A DNA stretch of 64,000 nucleotides from Streptomyces xanthophaeus (GTDB taxonomy: Bacteria; Actinomycetota; Actinomycetes; Streptomycetales; Streptomycetaceae): NCBI RefSeq assembly GCF_000725805.1, contig NZ_JOFT01000037.1:55722-119721 (forward strand). Direction: 5' to 3'. Under the pieces are notes generated by a model. That model was not told the DNA's origin. It saw nothing but the letters and a program-made list of their open reading frames with translations, and searched no databases. Position numbers and translations under genes: made by a program. Shown here piece after piece: positions 1-7,626 of this stretch (its first letter is position 1; each line of letters starts with the position of its first letter).

Positions 1-708
1 CGGCAGGCCGTCGTCGAGGCCCACGGCACCGGCCGCGTCGAGGCCGTCACCGTGGCCCGGCTCGGCCGGGACTGGCGCCCGCTGCCCGGCACCGCCCGCC
101 GCATCCCCTGCGACGCCCTCGCCGTGGGCCACGGGCTCGTGCCCCAGCTGGAACTCGCCACCGGCCTGGGCTGCGCCACCGTCCCCAGCCCCGACGGCAC
201 GCTCGCCCTCGCCCTGGACGCGGCGCAGCGCACCTCCGTCCCCGGCATCTGGTCCGCCGGGGAGACCGGCGGCATCGGCGGCGCCGGACTCGCCCTCGTC
301 GAGGGGGAGATCGCCGCGCACGCCGTCGCCGGGCGGCCCGTCCCGGCTGCCCTGGCCCGCCGCAGGTCCCGGATGCGCGCCTTCGCCGGGGCGATGGCCG
401 CGGCCCACCGCCCCGGCTCCGGCTGGACCGACTGGCTGCGCGAGGAGGACCTGGTGTGCCGGTGCGAGGAGGTCCCGGCCGGCCGGATCCGCGAGGCCGT
501 GCGCGACCTCGGGGCGCGGGACGCCCGTACGGTCAAACTGCTCACCCGCTCCGGCATGGGCTGGTGCCAGGGCCGGATGTGCGGCCCGGCCGTCTGCGCC
601 CTGGCCGGTGAGGCCCCCGGGGCCCCGGAGGCGACGGCGGACCGGCGGCCGCTGTCCTGTCCGGTGCCGCTGCGCCACCTCGCCGAACTTCCCCCCGCGG
701 ACGGCTGA
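1..708 (+). CDS. FAD-dependent oxidoreductase with BFD-like [2Fe-2S] domain, 3' part only
   Basis: The frame is open from the first base, so the N-terminal FAD domain lies outside the window. What remains is the end of a pyridine-nucleotide-disulfide-type FAD fold (a GIWSAGETGG segment, as in family members that place the FAD ribityl group) followed by a BFD-like domain. Its ligand pattern is complete: C-R-C, then C-x4-C about 40 residues later (CQGRMC), as in [2Fe-2S] proteins of the HcnB/OoxA/D-hydroxyproline dehydrogenase group. Downstream genes fit hydroxyproline breakdown, so a subunit of a D-hydroxyproline dehydrogenase (D-Hyp to pyrroline-4-hydroxy-2-carboxylate) is the likely role. 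That substrate is inferred from context; the sequence alone supports only an FAD/Fe-S amine or nitrile-type dehydrogenase subunit. Confidence 0.8.
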   Translation, partial: RQAVVEAHGTGRVEAVTVARLGRDWRPLPGTARRIPCDALAVGHGLVPQLELATGLGCATVPSPDGTLALALDAAQRTSVPGIWSAGETGGIGGAGLALVEGEIAAHAVAGRPVPAALARRRSRMRAFAGAMAAAHRPGSGWTDWLREEDLVCRCEEVPAGRIREAVRDLGARDARTVKLLTRSGMGWCQGRMCGPAVCALAGEAPGAPEATADRRPLSCPVPLRHLAELPPADG

Positions 709-725
709 TCGAGGGCCCCGGGCCC

Positions 726-760
726 TTGTGGCCGTCTCGCACCCACTAGTAAAATGTCAC
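726..760 (+). promoter_or_regulatory. Candidate promoter with AATGTCAC motif before the DapA-family gene
   Basis: TTGTGG (726-731) and TAAAAT (750-755) lie 18 bp apart and resemble a vegetative sigma promoter. An AATGTCAC motif (753-760) overlaps the -10 box. The same 8-mer or its complement occurs before the GntR gene and the S9 peptidase gene, so it is a candidate operator. The GC palindrome just upstream (about 712-726) may weakly terminate the preceding gene. Confidence 0.45.
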
Positions 761-783
761 ACACCACTCTAGGGAGCTCACTC

Positions 784-1701
784 ATGACCCACGCGCACAC
801 CCCCGCGCCCGTCCGCACCCGCCCCTGGCACGGAATCATGGTCGCCACCGCGCTGCCCCTGCGCGAGGATCTCACCGTCGACTACGACGCGTACGCCGAA
901 CACGTGGCCTGGCTGATCGCCAACGGCTGCGACGGCGTCGTCCCCAACGGCTCTCTCGGCGAGTACCAGACCCTCACCGACGAGGAGCGGGCCCGCGTGG
1001 TCCGCACCGCCGTCGAGGCCGCCGGAGACGGCAGCCGCGTGATGCCCGGCGTCGCCGCCTACGGCAGCGCCGAAGCCCGCCGCTGGGCCGACCAGGCCGC
1101 CGAGGCGGGCGCCGGATCGGTCCTGCTCCTGCCGCCCAACGCCTTCCGTGCCGACGAGGACGCGGTACGCGCCCACTACGCCGAGGTCGCCGGGGCCGGA
1201 CTGCCCGTCGTCGCCTACAACAACCCCATAGACACCAAGGTCGACCTCACCCCGGACCTGCTGGCCCGGCTGCACACCGACGGCTCGATCGTCGCCGTCA
1301 AGGAGTTCAGCGGCGACGTCCGCCGCGCCTACGAGATCGCCGAGCTCGCCCCGGGCCTGGACCTGCTCATCGGCGCCGACGACGTCCTGCTCGAACTCGC
1401 CCTCGCGGGCGCCGTCGGCTGGATCGCCGGATACCCCAACGCCCTGCCGCAGGCCTGCGCCACCCTCTACCGGGCCGCCGTGGCCGGGGACCTCGCCACC
1501 GCCCTGCCGCTCTACAAGTCCCTGCACCCGCTGCTGCGCTGGGACTCCAAGACCGAGTTCGTCCAGGCCATCAAGCTCTCCATGGACCTGGCCGGCCGCC
1601 CCGGCGGCGCCACCCGCCCGCCGCGCTTCCCGCTCACCGGGGAGACCGAGGCCGGCGTGCGCGCCGCCACCGAGAAGGCCCTCGCCGAGGGCCTCAACTA
1701 A
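784..1701 (+). CDS. DapA/N-acetylneuraminate lyase family protein (probable pyrroline-4-hydroxy-2-carboxylate deaminase)
   Basis: A 305-residue (beta/alpha)8 class I aldolase-fold enzyme of the dihydrodipicolinate synthase family. The Schiff-base lysine is in VAVKEFSGD (Lys173) and the proton-relay tyrosine in VAYNNP (Tyr145). The pyruvate-binding loop reads NGSLGEYQTL, unlike the TGTTGE-type loop of biosynthetic DapA, which argues against a lysine-pathway role. In bacterial hydroxyproline pathways a DapA homologue deaminates and dehydrates pyrroline-4-hydroxy-2-carboxylate to 2-oxoglutarate semialdehyde; the neighbouring racemase-fold genes support that here. I chose ATG 784 because AGGGAG (771-776) sits 7 bp upstream; the in-frame ATG at 754 has no ribosome-binding site and falls inside the -10 box. 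Confidence 0.85.
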   Translation: MTHAHTPAPVRTRPWHGIMVATALPLREDLTVDYDAYAEHVAWLIANGCDGVVPNGSLGEYQTLTDEERARVVRTAVEAAGDGSRVMPGVAAYGSAEARRWADQAAEAGAGSVLLLPPNAFRADEDAVRAHYAEVAGAGLPVVAYNNPIDTKVDLTPDLLARLHTDGSIVAVKEFSGDVRRAYEIAELAPGLDLLIGADDVLLELALAGAVGWIAGYPNALPQACATLYRAAVAGDLATALPLYKSLHPLLRWDSKTEFVQAIKLSMDLAGRPGGATRPPRFPLTGETEAGVRAATEKALAEGLN

Positions 1702-1721
1702 CCAGCCGCAGGGGGCTCACC

Positions 1722-2726
1722 ATGCGTACGCGCCACGTCTACCACGCGGTGGACTCGCACACCGAGGGCATGCCGACCCGGGTGATTACCGGAGGGGTCG
1801 GCGTGATCCCCGGGGCCACCATGGCCGAGAAACGGCTCCACTTCATCGAGCACACGGACCACGTCCGGACCCTGCTCATGTACGAGCCGCGCGGCCACGC
1901 GGCGATGAGCGGCGCGATCCTGCAGCCCCCCACCCGCCCCGACGCCGACTTCGGCGTGCTGTACATCGAGGTGTCCGGCCTGCTGCCCATGTGCGGGCAC
2001 GGCACCATCGGGGTGGCGACCGTGCTCGTCGAGACCGGCATGGTGCCCGTCGTGGAGCCGGTCACCACCGTCCGCCTCGACACCCCGGCCGGGCTGGTGA
2101 GCGTCGACGTCCGCGTCGAGGACGGGGCGGCCACGGCCGTCACCCTCACCAACGTCCCGTCCTTCTGCGTCGGCCTCGACCTCAAGGCCGAGGTCCCCGG
2201 CCACGGCACGGTCACCTACGACCTCGCCTACGGGGGCAACTTCTACGCCTTCGTCGAACTCGAGGCCCTGGGCCTGCCCTTCGACCGCGCCCGCAAGGAC
2301 GACCTGCTCGCCGCCGGACTCGCCGTGATGGACGCCGTCAACGCCTCCGCCGACCGGCCCGTCCACCCCGAGGACCCCTCCATCGCCGGGGTCAAGCACG
2401 TCTACCTCGCCGCCCCCGGCTCCGACGCCCGCCGCTCACGGCACGCCATGGCCATCCACCCCGGCTGGTTCGACCGCTCGCCCTGCGGTACGGGGACCAG
2501 CGCGCGCATGGCCCAGCTGCACGCCCGGGGCCTGCTGCGGACCGGGGAGGACTTCGTCAACGAGTCCTTCATCGGCACCGAGTTCACCGGCCGACTGACC
2601 GGCGAGACCACCGTGGGCCCCTTCCCCGCCGTCGTGCCCACGGTGACCGGCCGGGCCTGGATCACCGGCACCGCGCAGTACTTCCTCGACCCGACCGACC
2701 CCTTCCCCGGAGGATTCCTCCTGTGA
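1722..2726 (+). CDS. Proline racemase / 4-hydroxyproline 2-epimerase family protein
   Basis: A 334-residue two-lobed proline-racemase-fold protein. Both catalytic cysteines are present: Cys91 in MCGHGTIG and Cys255 in DRSPCGTGTS. The Cys/Cys pair marks racemases and epimerases rather than the 3-hydroxyproline dehydratase subgroup, which usually carries Thr at the second site. Position between the DapA homologue and the oxidoreductase suggests epimerisation of trans-4-hydroxy-L-proline to cis-4-hydroxy-D-proline, the first catabolic step; proline racemase cannot be excluded from sequence. The start has GGGGG about 7 bp upstream, and the gene lies 20 bp after the DapA homologue, so they are co-transcribed. 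Its stop overlaps the next start. Confidence 0.88.
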   Translation: MRTRHVYHAVDSHTEGMPTRVITGGVGVIPGATMAEKRLHFIEHTDHVRTLLMYEPRGHAAMSGAILQPPTRPDADFGVLYIEVSGLLPMCGHGTIGVATVLVETGMVPVVEPVTTVRLDTPAGLVSVDVRVEDGAATAVTLTNVPSFCVGLDLKAEVPGHGTVTYDLAYGGNFYAFVELEALGLPFDRARKDDLLAAGLAVMDAVNASADRPVHPEDPSIAGVKHVYLAAPGSDARRSRHAMAIHPGWFDRSPCGTGTSARMAQLHARGLLRTGEDFVNESFIGTEFTGRLTGETTVGPFPAVVPTVTGRAWITGTAQYFLDPTDPFPGGFLL

Positions 2727-3757
2727 CCGGCTCCCTCGTCCGCACCACCGACTACCACACCGCGGGGGAACCCTTCCGGATCGTCGACACCACCCTCGGA
2801 GCGGCCGCGGGGCTCCCGCCCGTCCCCGGGGACACCGTCGCCGAGCGCTGCGCCACCGCCATCGGCCCCGGCGGATCGGGGACGGCCCCGCGCCGGGGCG
2901 CACTGGACGACGTACGGCGCCTGCTGGTGCAGGAGCCGCGCGGGCACGCCGGGATGTACGGCGGGTTCGTCGTCCCGGCGGACGACGACGGGGCCCACTT
3001 CGGGGTGCTGTTCTGGCACAAGGACGGTTACTCCACCGCCTGCGGCCACGGCACCATGGCGCTCGGGGTCTGGGCCGTGGACACCGGCAGGGTCGCCGCC
3101 CCGCAGGAGGGCGACGTGCAGGTGCGCATGGACGTGCCGTCCGGGCGGGTCACCGCCACCGTGCACCGGGACGGCGGCCGCACCACCGGGGTCACCTTCC
3201 GCAACGTCCCGGCGCGGGTGAGCGCCCGCAAGGTGCCGGTGGCCACGACGCTGGGGATCGCCGAGGTGGACATCGCCCACGCGGGGGCCTGCTACGCCTC
3301 CGTCAGCGCCCGCGACCTGGGCCTGGAGGTCTCCGGGGCCGCGCTGCCCGCCCTGGTGCGGGCCGCCGGGGAGATCCGGGCGGCGCTGGCCACCCACCCG
3401 GCCACCTGGCACCCCGACGGACCGCTGCTGTCCGGGGTCTACGGGGTGATCCTCCACGAGGAGCTGCCCGACACCCCGTTCGGGCCGCACCAGCGCAACG
3501 TCACCGTCTTCGCCGACGGCCAGATCGACCGCTCGCCCTGCGGCTCCGGCACCTCCACGCGGCTCGCCCTGCTCGCGGAGGACGGGCGGCTCGGGTCCGG
3601 CGAGGACCTGCTGCACGAGTCGGTCACGGGCACGGTGTTCACCGGCCGGATCCTGCCGGGCGGCGTCACCGAGGTCAGCGGCACGGCCTACCGCACCGGC
3701 GAACACGCCTTCCTGGCCGACCCGTACGACCCCCTCGGCACCGGATTCCTGCTGTGA
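2723..3757 (+). CDS. Second proline-racemase-fold enzyme (trans-3-hydroxyproline dehydratase-like)
   Basis: A 344-residue paralogue of the preceding protein, starting at a GTG that overlaps its TGA. Both catalytic sites carry cysteine: Cys107 in STACGHGTM and Cys273 in DRSPCGSGTS. The flanking GYSTACGHGTMALG segment resembles trans-3-hydroxy-L-proline dehydratases (animal L3HYPDH and bacterial T3LHypD), but those normally have threonine at the second site. The next gene encodes an ornithine-cyclodeaminase-family protein, and family members reduce the dehydratase product pyrroline-2-carboxylate to proline, so context favours a dehydratase. The residues favour an epimerase. The activity is therefore unresolved. 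Confidence 0.8.
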   Translation: MTGSLVRTTDYHTAGEPFRIVDTTLGAAAGLPPVPGDTVAERCATAIGPGGSGTAPRRGALDDVRRLLVQEPRGHAGMYGGFVVPADDDGAHFGVLFWHKDGYSTACGHGTMALGVWAVDTGRVAAPQEGDVQVRMDVPSGRVTATVHRDGGRTTGVTFRNVPARVSARKVPVATTLGIAEVDIAHAGACYASVSARDLGLEVSGAALPALVRAAGEIRAALATHPATWHPDGPLLSGVYGVILHEELPDTPFGPHQRNVTVFADGQIDRSPCGSGTSTRLALLAEDGRLGSGEDLLHESVTGTVFTGRILPGGVTEVSGTAYRTGEHAFLADPYDPLGTGFLL

Positions 3758-4749
3758 ACCGGGAGGCGCTGACGGCCCGGGCCCCGGCCCCGGGCGGGCA
3801 CGGCCTGCTGCAGCTCGGCGCCGCGGAGACCGCCGCTCTGGTCGGCCCGGCCGCGGCGGCCGACGCGCTGGCCGCCGCCCTGCTCGGCGGAGTGGACCCG
3901 GAGACCTGCCCGCAGCGCTCGGCCCTGCCCGTGCCCGGCGGCGGTGAACTGCTGCTCATGCCGGCCGCGTCAGGGACGTACGCCGGGGTGAAGATCGCCG
4001 GGGTCGCGCCCGGGAACCCGGCCCGCGGACTGCCCCGGATCACCGGCTCCTACCTGCTGCTCGACGGGCCCACCCTGAGCCCCCTGGCGCTGCTCGACGG
4101 AGCGGCCCTGACCGCCCTGCGCACCCCGGCGGTCTCCGCCCTGGCGCTACGTCATCTGGCGCCGGAGGGAAGGCCGTTGCGCCTGGTCCTCTTCGGCTCC
4201 GGCCCGCAGGCGTACGGGCACCTGGAAGCGGTCCTGTCCCTGCGGGAGCTGGCCGAGGCGGTGGTGGTCGCCCGGAACCCGGCGGGCGGGCAGGCACTGG
4301 CCGCACGCGCGCGGGCCCTCGGGGTGCCCGCCCGGACGGGCACCCCGGCGGACGTGGCCGGGGCGGACCTGGTCCTGTGCTGCACCACCGCGCGGGAGCC
4401 GCTCTTCGACGGGCGCCTGGCCGGGCCGGGCACCACCGTCGTCGCCGTCGGCTCGCACGAACCGACGGCCCGGGAGACCGACACCGCCCTCGTGCGACGG
4501 GCGGCGGTGTACGTCGAGTCGCGTGCGGCGGCGCTGCGCGAGGCGGGCGACCTGCTCGTGCCGGAGGCGGAGGGGGCGATCGGGCCCGGTCATATCACCG
4601 GCACCCTCGCTGACCTGGTCTCGGGCCGGATGCCGGCGGGAGGGGCGCAGGGTTGTCCACAGCTCTTCAAGAGTGTGGGCATGGCCTGGGAGGATCTTGC
4701 CGTGGCGGTCGCAGTGTTCGAGGCCGCAGGAGCGAATGGCGCAACGTGA
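3754..4749 (+). CDS. Ornithine cyclodeaminase/mu-crystallin family reductase (pyrroline-2-carboxylate reductase-like)
   Basis: A 331-residue member of the ornithine cyclodeaminase/mu-crystallin family. It shows the family's lysine segment (GVKIAGVAPGNP, N-terminal domain) and a Rossmann nucleotide-binding loop LFGSGPQAYGHLEA near the middle, followed by VVAVGSHEPTARETD, typical of the NAD(P) site. Members near hydroxyproline genes, such as LhpI of Azospirillum, reduce pyrroline-2-carboxylate to L-proline with NAD(P)H; that is the most likely role here. It starts at a GTG overlapping the previous TGA, making this the fourth gene of a tightly coupled operon. Ornithine cyclodeaminase or ketimine reductase activity on another substrate remains possible. 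Confidence 0.85.
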   Translation: MNREALTARAPAPGGHGLLQLGAAETAALVGPAAAADALAAALLGGVDPETCPQRSALPVPGGGELLLMPAASGTYAGVKIAGVAPGNPARGLPRITGSYLLLDGPTLSPLALLDGAALTALRTPAVSALALRHLAPEGRPLRLVLFGSGPQAYGHLEAVLSLRELAEAVVVARNPAGGQALAARARALGVPARTGTPADVAGADLVLCCTTAREPLFDGRLAGPGTTVVAVGSHEPTARETDTALVRRAAVYVESRAAALREAGDLLVPEAEGAIGPGHITGTLADLVSGRMPAGGAQGCPQLFKSVGMAWEDLAVAVAVFEAAGANGAT

Positions 4750-4753
4750 CATT
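4746..4753 (+). promoter_or_regulatory. GTGACATT motif before the GntR regulator gene
   Basis: GTGACATT is the exact reverse complement of the AATGTCAC found at 753-760. It overlaps the stop codon of the reductase gene and precedes the regulator gene by about 50 bp, as expected of an autoregulatory half-site. No convincing -35/-10 pair is visible beside it. Confidence 0.35.
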
Positions 4754-4804
4754 GTACGCTGTTCCTCTGCTCGTCGGTGGGTGTGGGGTGTCGGAGGAGA
4801 AGCA

Positions 4805-5515
4805 ATGGGTGACCTGAAGCAGCACAGTCTCATCAAGGCCCAGGAACGGCTTCGCGACCAGGTGGGGCACGCCCTCCGAGCAGCCCTGATAGCGGGTGAA
4901 CTGCGCCCGGGGAGCGTCTACTCGGCGCCCGGCCTCGCGGCCGAGCTCGGGGTCTCGGCCACACCCGTGCGCGAGGCGATGCTCGACCTGGCCCGGGAGG
5001 GCCTGGTCGAGCCGGTCCGCAACAAGGGCTTCCGGATCACCGAGGTCAGCGAACGCGACCTGGACCAGTACACGGAACTGCGCACGATGATCGAGGTCCC
5101 GACCATCGGCCGGATCACCGAGACCGCCACGGCCGAACAACTGGAGGCCCTGCGGCCCATCGCGCAGGAGATCGTCACCAGCGCCCGAGAGCACAACCTC
5201 ATCGGCTACCTGGAGGCCGACCGCCGCTTCCACCTCACGCTGCTCGGCCTCGCGGGCAACGACCGCCTGGTGGAGACGGTCGGCGACCTGCGCAAGCGCT
5301 CCCGCCTGTACGGGCTGACCGGCCTGGACGAGGCCGGGAAGCTGGTCTCCTCGGCCGAGGAGCACATCGAGCTGCTCGACCTGATGATCAGCGGGGACGC
5401 GGAGGCGGCGCAGGCCTGCATGACCCGCCACCTCGGCCACGTCCGTTCCCTGTGGGCCCAGGGCCGCGACGAACCGGTGGGCCGCCCCCAGACCGGCCTC
5501 GGTTCGGGCGTCTAG
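4805..5515 (+). CDS. GntR family (FadR/FCD subfamily) transcriptional regulator
   Basis: A 236-residue regulator. An N-terminal winged helix-turn-helix (about residues 10-78, with the GntR signature ELRPGSVYSAPGLAAELGVS and PVREAMLDLAREGLVE) is followed by an all-helical FCD ligand-binding domain (about 85-220). FCD regulators usually bind a small carboxylate or amino-acid-derived effector through a metal and act as repressors. ATG 4805 is preceded by GGAGGAG 6-7 bp upstream, which settles the start. The gene directly follows the hydroxyproline-type enzymes and precedes the peptide importer, so it is the obvious local controller. The ATGTCAC motifs in the surrounding control regions are its candidate targets. 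Confidence 0.88.
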   Translation: MGDLKQHSLIKAQERLRDQVGHALRAALIAGELRPGSVYSAPGLAAELGVSATPVREAMLDLAREGLVEPVRNKGFRITEVSERDLDQYTELRTMIEVPTIGRITETATAEQLEALRPIAQEIVTSAREHNLIGYLEADRRFHLTLLGLAGNDRLVETVGDLRKRSRLYGLTGLDEAGKLVSSAEEHIELLDLMISGDAEAAQACMTRHLGHVRSLWAQGRDEPVGRPQTGLGSGV

Positions 5516-5530
5516 GCCGGCCCGCCACCG

Positions 5531-5995
5531 GTGACCCGCCCCGTGACCCTCGCCCCGCCGGGCACCGGCCGCACCGCCGCCCGCCCGGCCCGTGGCCGCC
5601 CCGCCCGTGTCCGTACGGCCCGTGTCCGTGCGGTAGCGGCCGGGGCCGCGGCGCTGACCGTCGTCACGGCCCTGGTGCTCAGGGCCGTCACGACCGGGGA
5701 CGTCGCCAAGTACGGCGGCGACGCCCTGTACACGGTCCTCCTGCTCGCCCTCGTCGTCCTTGCGGCCCCGCGGGTGGCGCCCCTGAAGGCCGCCTCGTTC
5801 GCACTGGCCGCGAGCTGGGCCGTGGAGTTCCTCCAGCTCACCCCCGTCCCGGCGGAACTCTCCCGGCACAGCACGGTCGCCCGCCTCGTCCTCGGCTCCA
5901 CCTTCAACCCGCCCGACCTGTTCTGGTACGCGGCGGGCGCGGCAGCAGGATGGCTCCTCCACACCGGCATGCGACGGCGCCGGGCCCGTCCGTGA
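5531..5995 (+). CDS. DUF2809-like small integral membrane protein
   Basis: A 154-residue protein with an Arg/Pro-rich N-terminus and about four hydrophobic segments (roughly residues 33-50, 64-80, 88-104 and 133-147). The pattern GDALYTVLLLAL, then AVEFLQLTPVP and FNPPDLFWYAAGA matches the DUF2809 family of small membrane proteins of unknown function. A GTG start lies 15 bp after the regulator gene, so it may be co-transcribed, but nothing links it to hydroxyproline use. Confidence 0.7.
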   Translation: MTRPVTLAPPGTGRTAARPARGRPARVRTARVRAVAAGAAALTVVTALVLRAVTTGDVAKYGGDALYTVLLLALVVLAAPRVAPLKAASFALAASWAVEFLQLTPVPAELSRHSTVARLVLGSTFNPPDLFWYAAGAAAGWLLHTGMRRRRARP

Positions 5996-6042
5996 GCCCG
6001 TTCGCGAGCCCGCCCGCCCGCGCGCACGTCCGAAGAGGCGGC

Positions 6043-7467
6043 CTACGACGCGTCCGAGGAGACGGCCCGGCCGCGCCGTAGGGCGTCCGCCCGGTCCAGG
6101 ACGGCTCGCATCGCCCCCCGAGGGAGCAGCGTCGAGGACGCCGCGGACTCGGCGACCTGGCCTTCCGCGTCGCCGAGCAGCGCCAGCAGCGCCGCGGCGG
6201 GCAGCCGGGGGTGGCCGGAGGCCGCCACCGCGCGGCGCACGTGCGCGTTCGCGTCCGCGGCGAGCCGCTCCGCCAGTGCGGCGGGCAGATCCGGGTCCCG
6301 CAGGGCCAGGACGCGCAGGTGCGGGTCCGGGTCGGAGCCGAAGCGCCGCAGCGTCGCGGGCGGGAAGCGCACGAAGTCGGCCGGCCGGCCGCCGGACTTG
6401 CCCCGCTCGTGGCGTCGTTCGAGGTCCTCGGCCACGGCGGGGTCCGGGTCCACGGTCCCGGACAGGGCCAGGAGGCGCACGGTCGCGTCCTCGTCGGCGA
6501 GCATCCGCCCGCGCGCCCGGGCGGGCAGGGCCGCGCTGCGCGCCGCCGCGCGCCGCAGGCCCACGTAGGGGGAGGCCGCGTACGGCAACGGGTCGTCCGC
6601 CACCCACGGGTACGCGGCCTGCTCCAGCCCCAGGTACGCGATGGAGCAGAGTTCGTCCCCGTCGTCCCCTTCGTCGTCGGCGAGCGGCGCCTCCACCCTC
6701 CGGTACCCGGCCAGCAGCCCCTCGTGGATCCGGGCCCTCAGCTGCGCCGGGGTGTCCGCGCGTTCGAAGACGGCCGCACGGACCCCGGCGTCCGGGTCCC
6801 GTGCGAGCAGGTCCCTCAGATGGGCCGGGAGCTGCGGGTGCCGGGCGACCCGTTCGCGCGTGTCCTCGTCCGGGTCGCCCGCCAGCGCGGCGGCGGTTTC
6901 CCCGTCCAGGTCCAGGAAGGGCACCACGCGCCTGCGGGTGGCCGGGTCGGCGAGCAGCGCCCCGTACAGGTCGCGGGGCGGGCGGCGGGTGCAGGCCGCC
7001 GCCCGGACCCGCGCGGCCGGGTCGGTGAGCAGCGCGCGCAGTGCCTCCTCGGGCGGACCGGCCCACGCGGCGGCGGCCGCGGCCCGCACCCCGGCCTCGG
7101 GGTCGGCGGCCAGCCGGGCGAGGAGGTCCTGGTGCAGCAGCGGGTTGCCCGCGAGCGCGGCCCGGACCGCCGGGTCGGGGTCGCGCGCCAGCTCCGTGGT
7201 CACGGCTGCGGGCAGGTTCCGGCCCCGTGCCAGGTGCCGGGCCTGCCCGCCCGCCAGGAACGCCGCGCACAGCGCCGGTGACGGCGCGAACTCGGCCCGG
7301 GAGGTCAGGTTGTGGGCCTGCCCGTGCGCCAGGAGCCGGGCGGCCAAGTCCTCGGGCAGCCGGGGATTGACCGCCAGGCCGCAGAGCAGCCCGTGCAGCC
7401 GGCGCATGTCCGCATCCGCATCCGCATCCGCGCCCGTATCCGCATCCGCGCCCGTATCCGTGTCCAT
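6043..7467 (-). CDS. Leucine-rich-repeat-variant (LRV/HEAT-like) protein
   Basis: About 474 residues made largely of roughly 24-residue alpha-helical repeats with the LRV/HEAT-like core DPDPxVRAALAxNP and LPxxLLxxLAxD, repeated some ten times. Such repeats build curved solenoids that bind protein or other partners; no catalytic motif is visible. The N-terminus, if translated from 7467, is an Asp/Ala/Gly repeat encoded by a hexanucleotide tandem repeat. A second in-frame ATG at 7407 would skip it. Neither start has a clear ribosome-binding site, so the start is uncertain. It is transcribed away from the peptide-importer operon and shares its upstream region. Function unknown. Confidence 0.75.
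   Translation of the reverse strand: MDTDTGADADTGADADADADMRRLHGLLCGLAVNPRLPEDLAARLLAHGQAHNLTSRAEFAPSPALCAAFLAGGQARHLARGRNLPAAVTTELARDPDPAVRAALAGNPLLHQDLLARLAADPEAGVRAAAAAAWAGPPEEALRALLTDPAARVRAAACTRRPPRDLYGALLADPATRRRVVPFLDLDGETAAALAGDPDEDTRERVARHPQLPAHLRDLLARDPDAGVRAAVFERADTPAQLRARIHEGLLAGYRRVEAPLADDEGDDGDELCSIAYLGLEQAAYPWVADDPLPYAASPYVGLRRAAARSAALPARARGRMLADEDATVRLLALSGTVDPDPAVAEDLERRHERGKSGGRPADFVRFPPATLRRFGSDPDPHLRVLALRDPDLPAALAERLAADANAHVRRAVAASGHPRLPAAALLALLGDAEGQVAESAASSTLLPRGAMRAVLDRADALRRGRAVSSDAS
7408..7466. repeat. Hexanucleotide tandem repeat encoding an Asp/Ala tract
   Basis: Degenerate repeats of a CGCATC/CGTATC/CGCGCC-type 6-mer run through this stretch. On the minus strand they encode alternating Asp with Ala, Thr or Gly at the start of the repeat protein. 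Gain or loss of one unit keeps the reading frame, so length could vary between strains without breaking the gene. Confidence 0.7.
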
Positions 7468-7555
7468 GACCGGTGAGCGTAGGGCCAGCCCCCAACCAAC
7501 ACCCCTGCCCAGGGGCGGGATTTGGCTACGGCTGGATAACGGCGGTGCCAACCCC

Positions 7556-7595
7556 TTGTCAGTGCAATTTCACATTACTATGTTACCGGTCACAT
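7556..7595 (+). promoter_or_regulatory. Strong promoter with overlapping palindrome before the peptide-importer operon
   Basis: TTGTCA (7556-7561) and TATGTT (7579-7584) are separated by 17 bp, a good vegetative promoter. The near-perfect palindrome ATGTTACCGGTCACAT (7580-7595) covers the -10 box and probable start site, the usual place for a repressor. Its ATGTNAC half-sites match the motif near the GntR gene. The transcript would have a short leader before the start at 7627. Confidence 0.6.
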
Positions 7596-7626
7596 CATAG
7601 AGCGCGGCCCTTCACTGGAGTGACCC

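Noticed and set aside
712-726. GC palindrome after the partial oxidoreductase gene as a terminator
   Set aside because: The loop is only about 1 nt and the arms are short, so it is too weak to call as a separate feature.
754-783. Earlier in-frame ATG of the DapA-family gene
   Set aside because: It lies inside the -10 box and has no ribosome-binding site; ATG 784 has AGGGAG correctly spaced.
2402-3706. Long minus-strand open frame opposite the second racemase gene
   Set aside because: Low-complexity Gly/Val/Asp-rich shadow of a well-supported plus-strand gene, as is usual in very GC-rich DNA.
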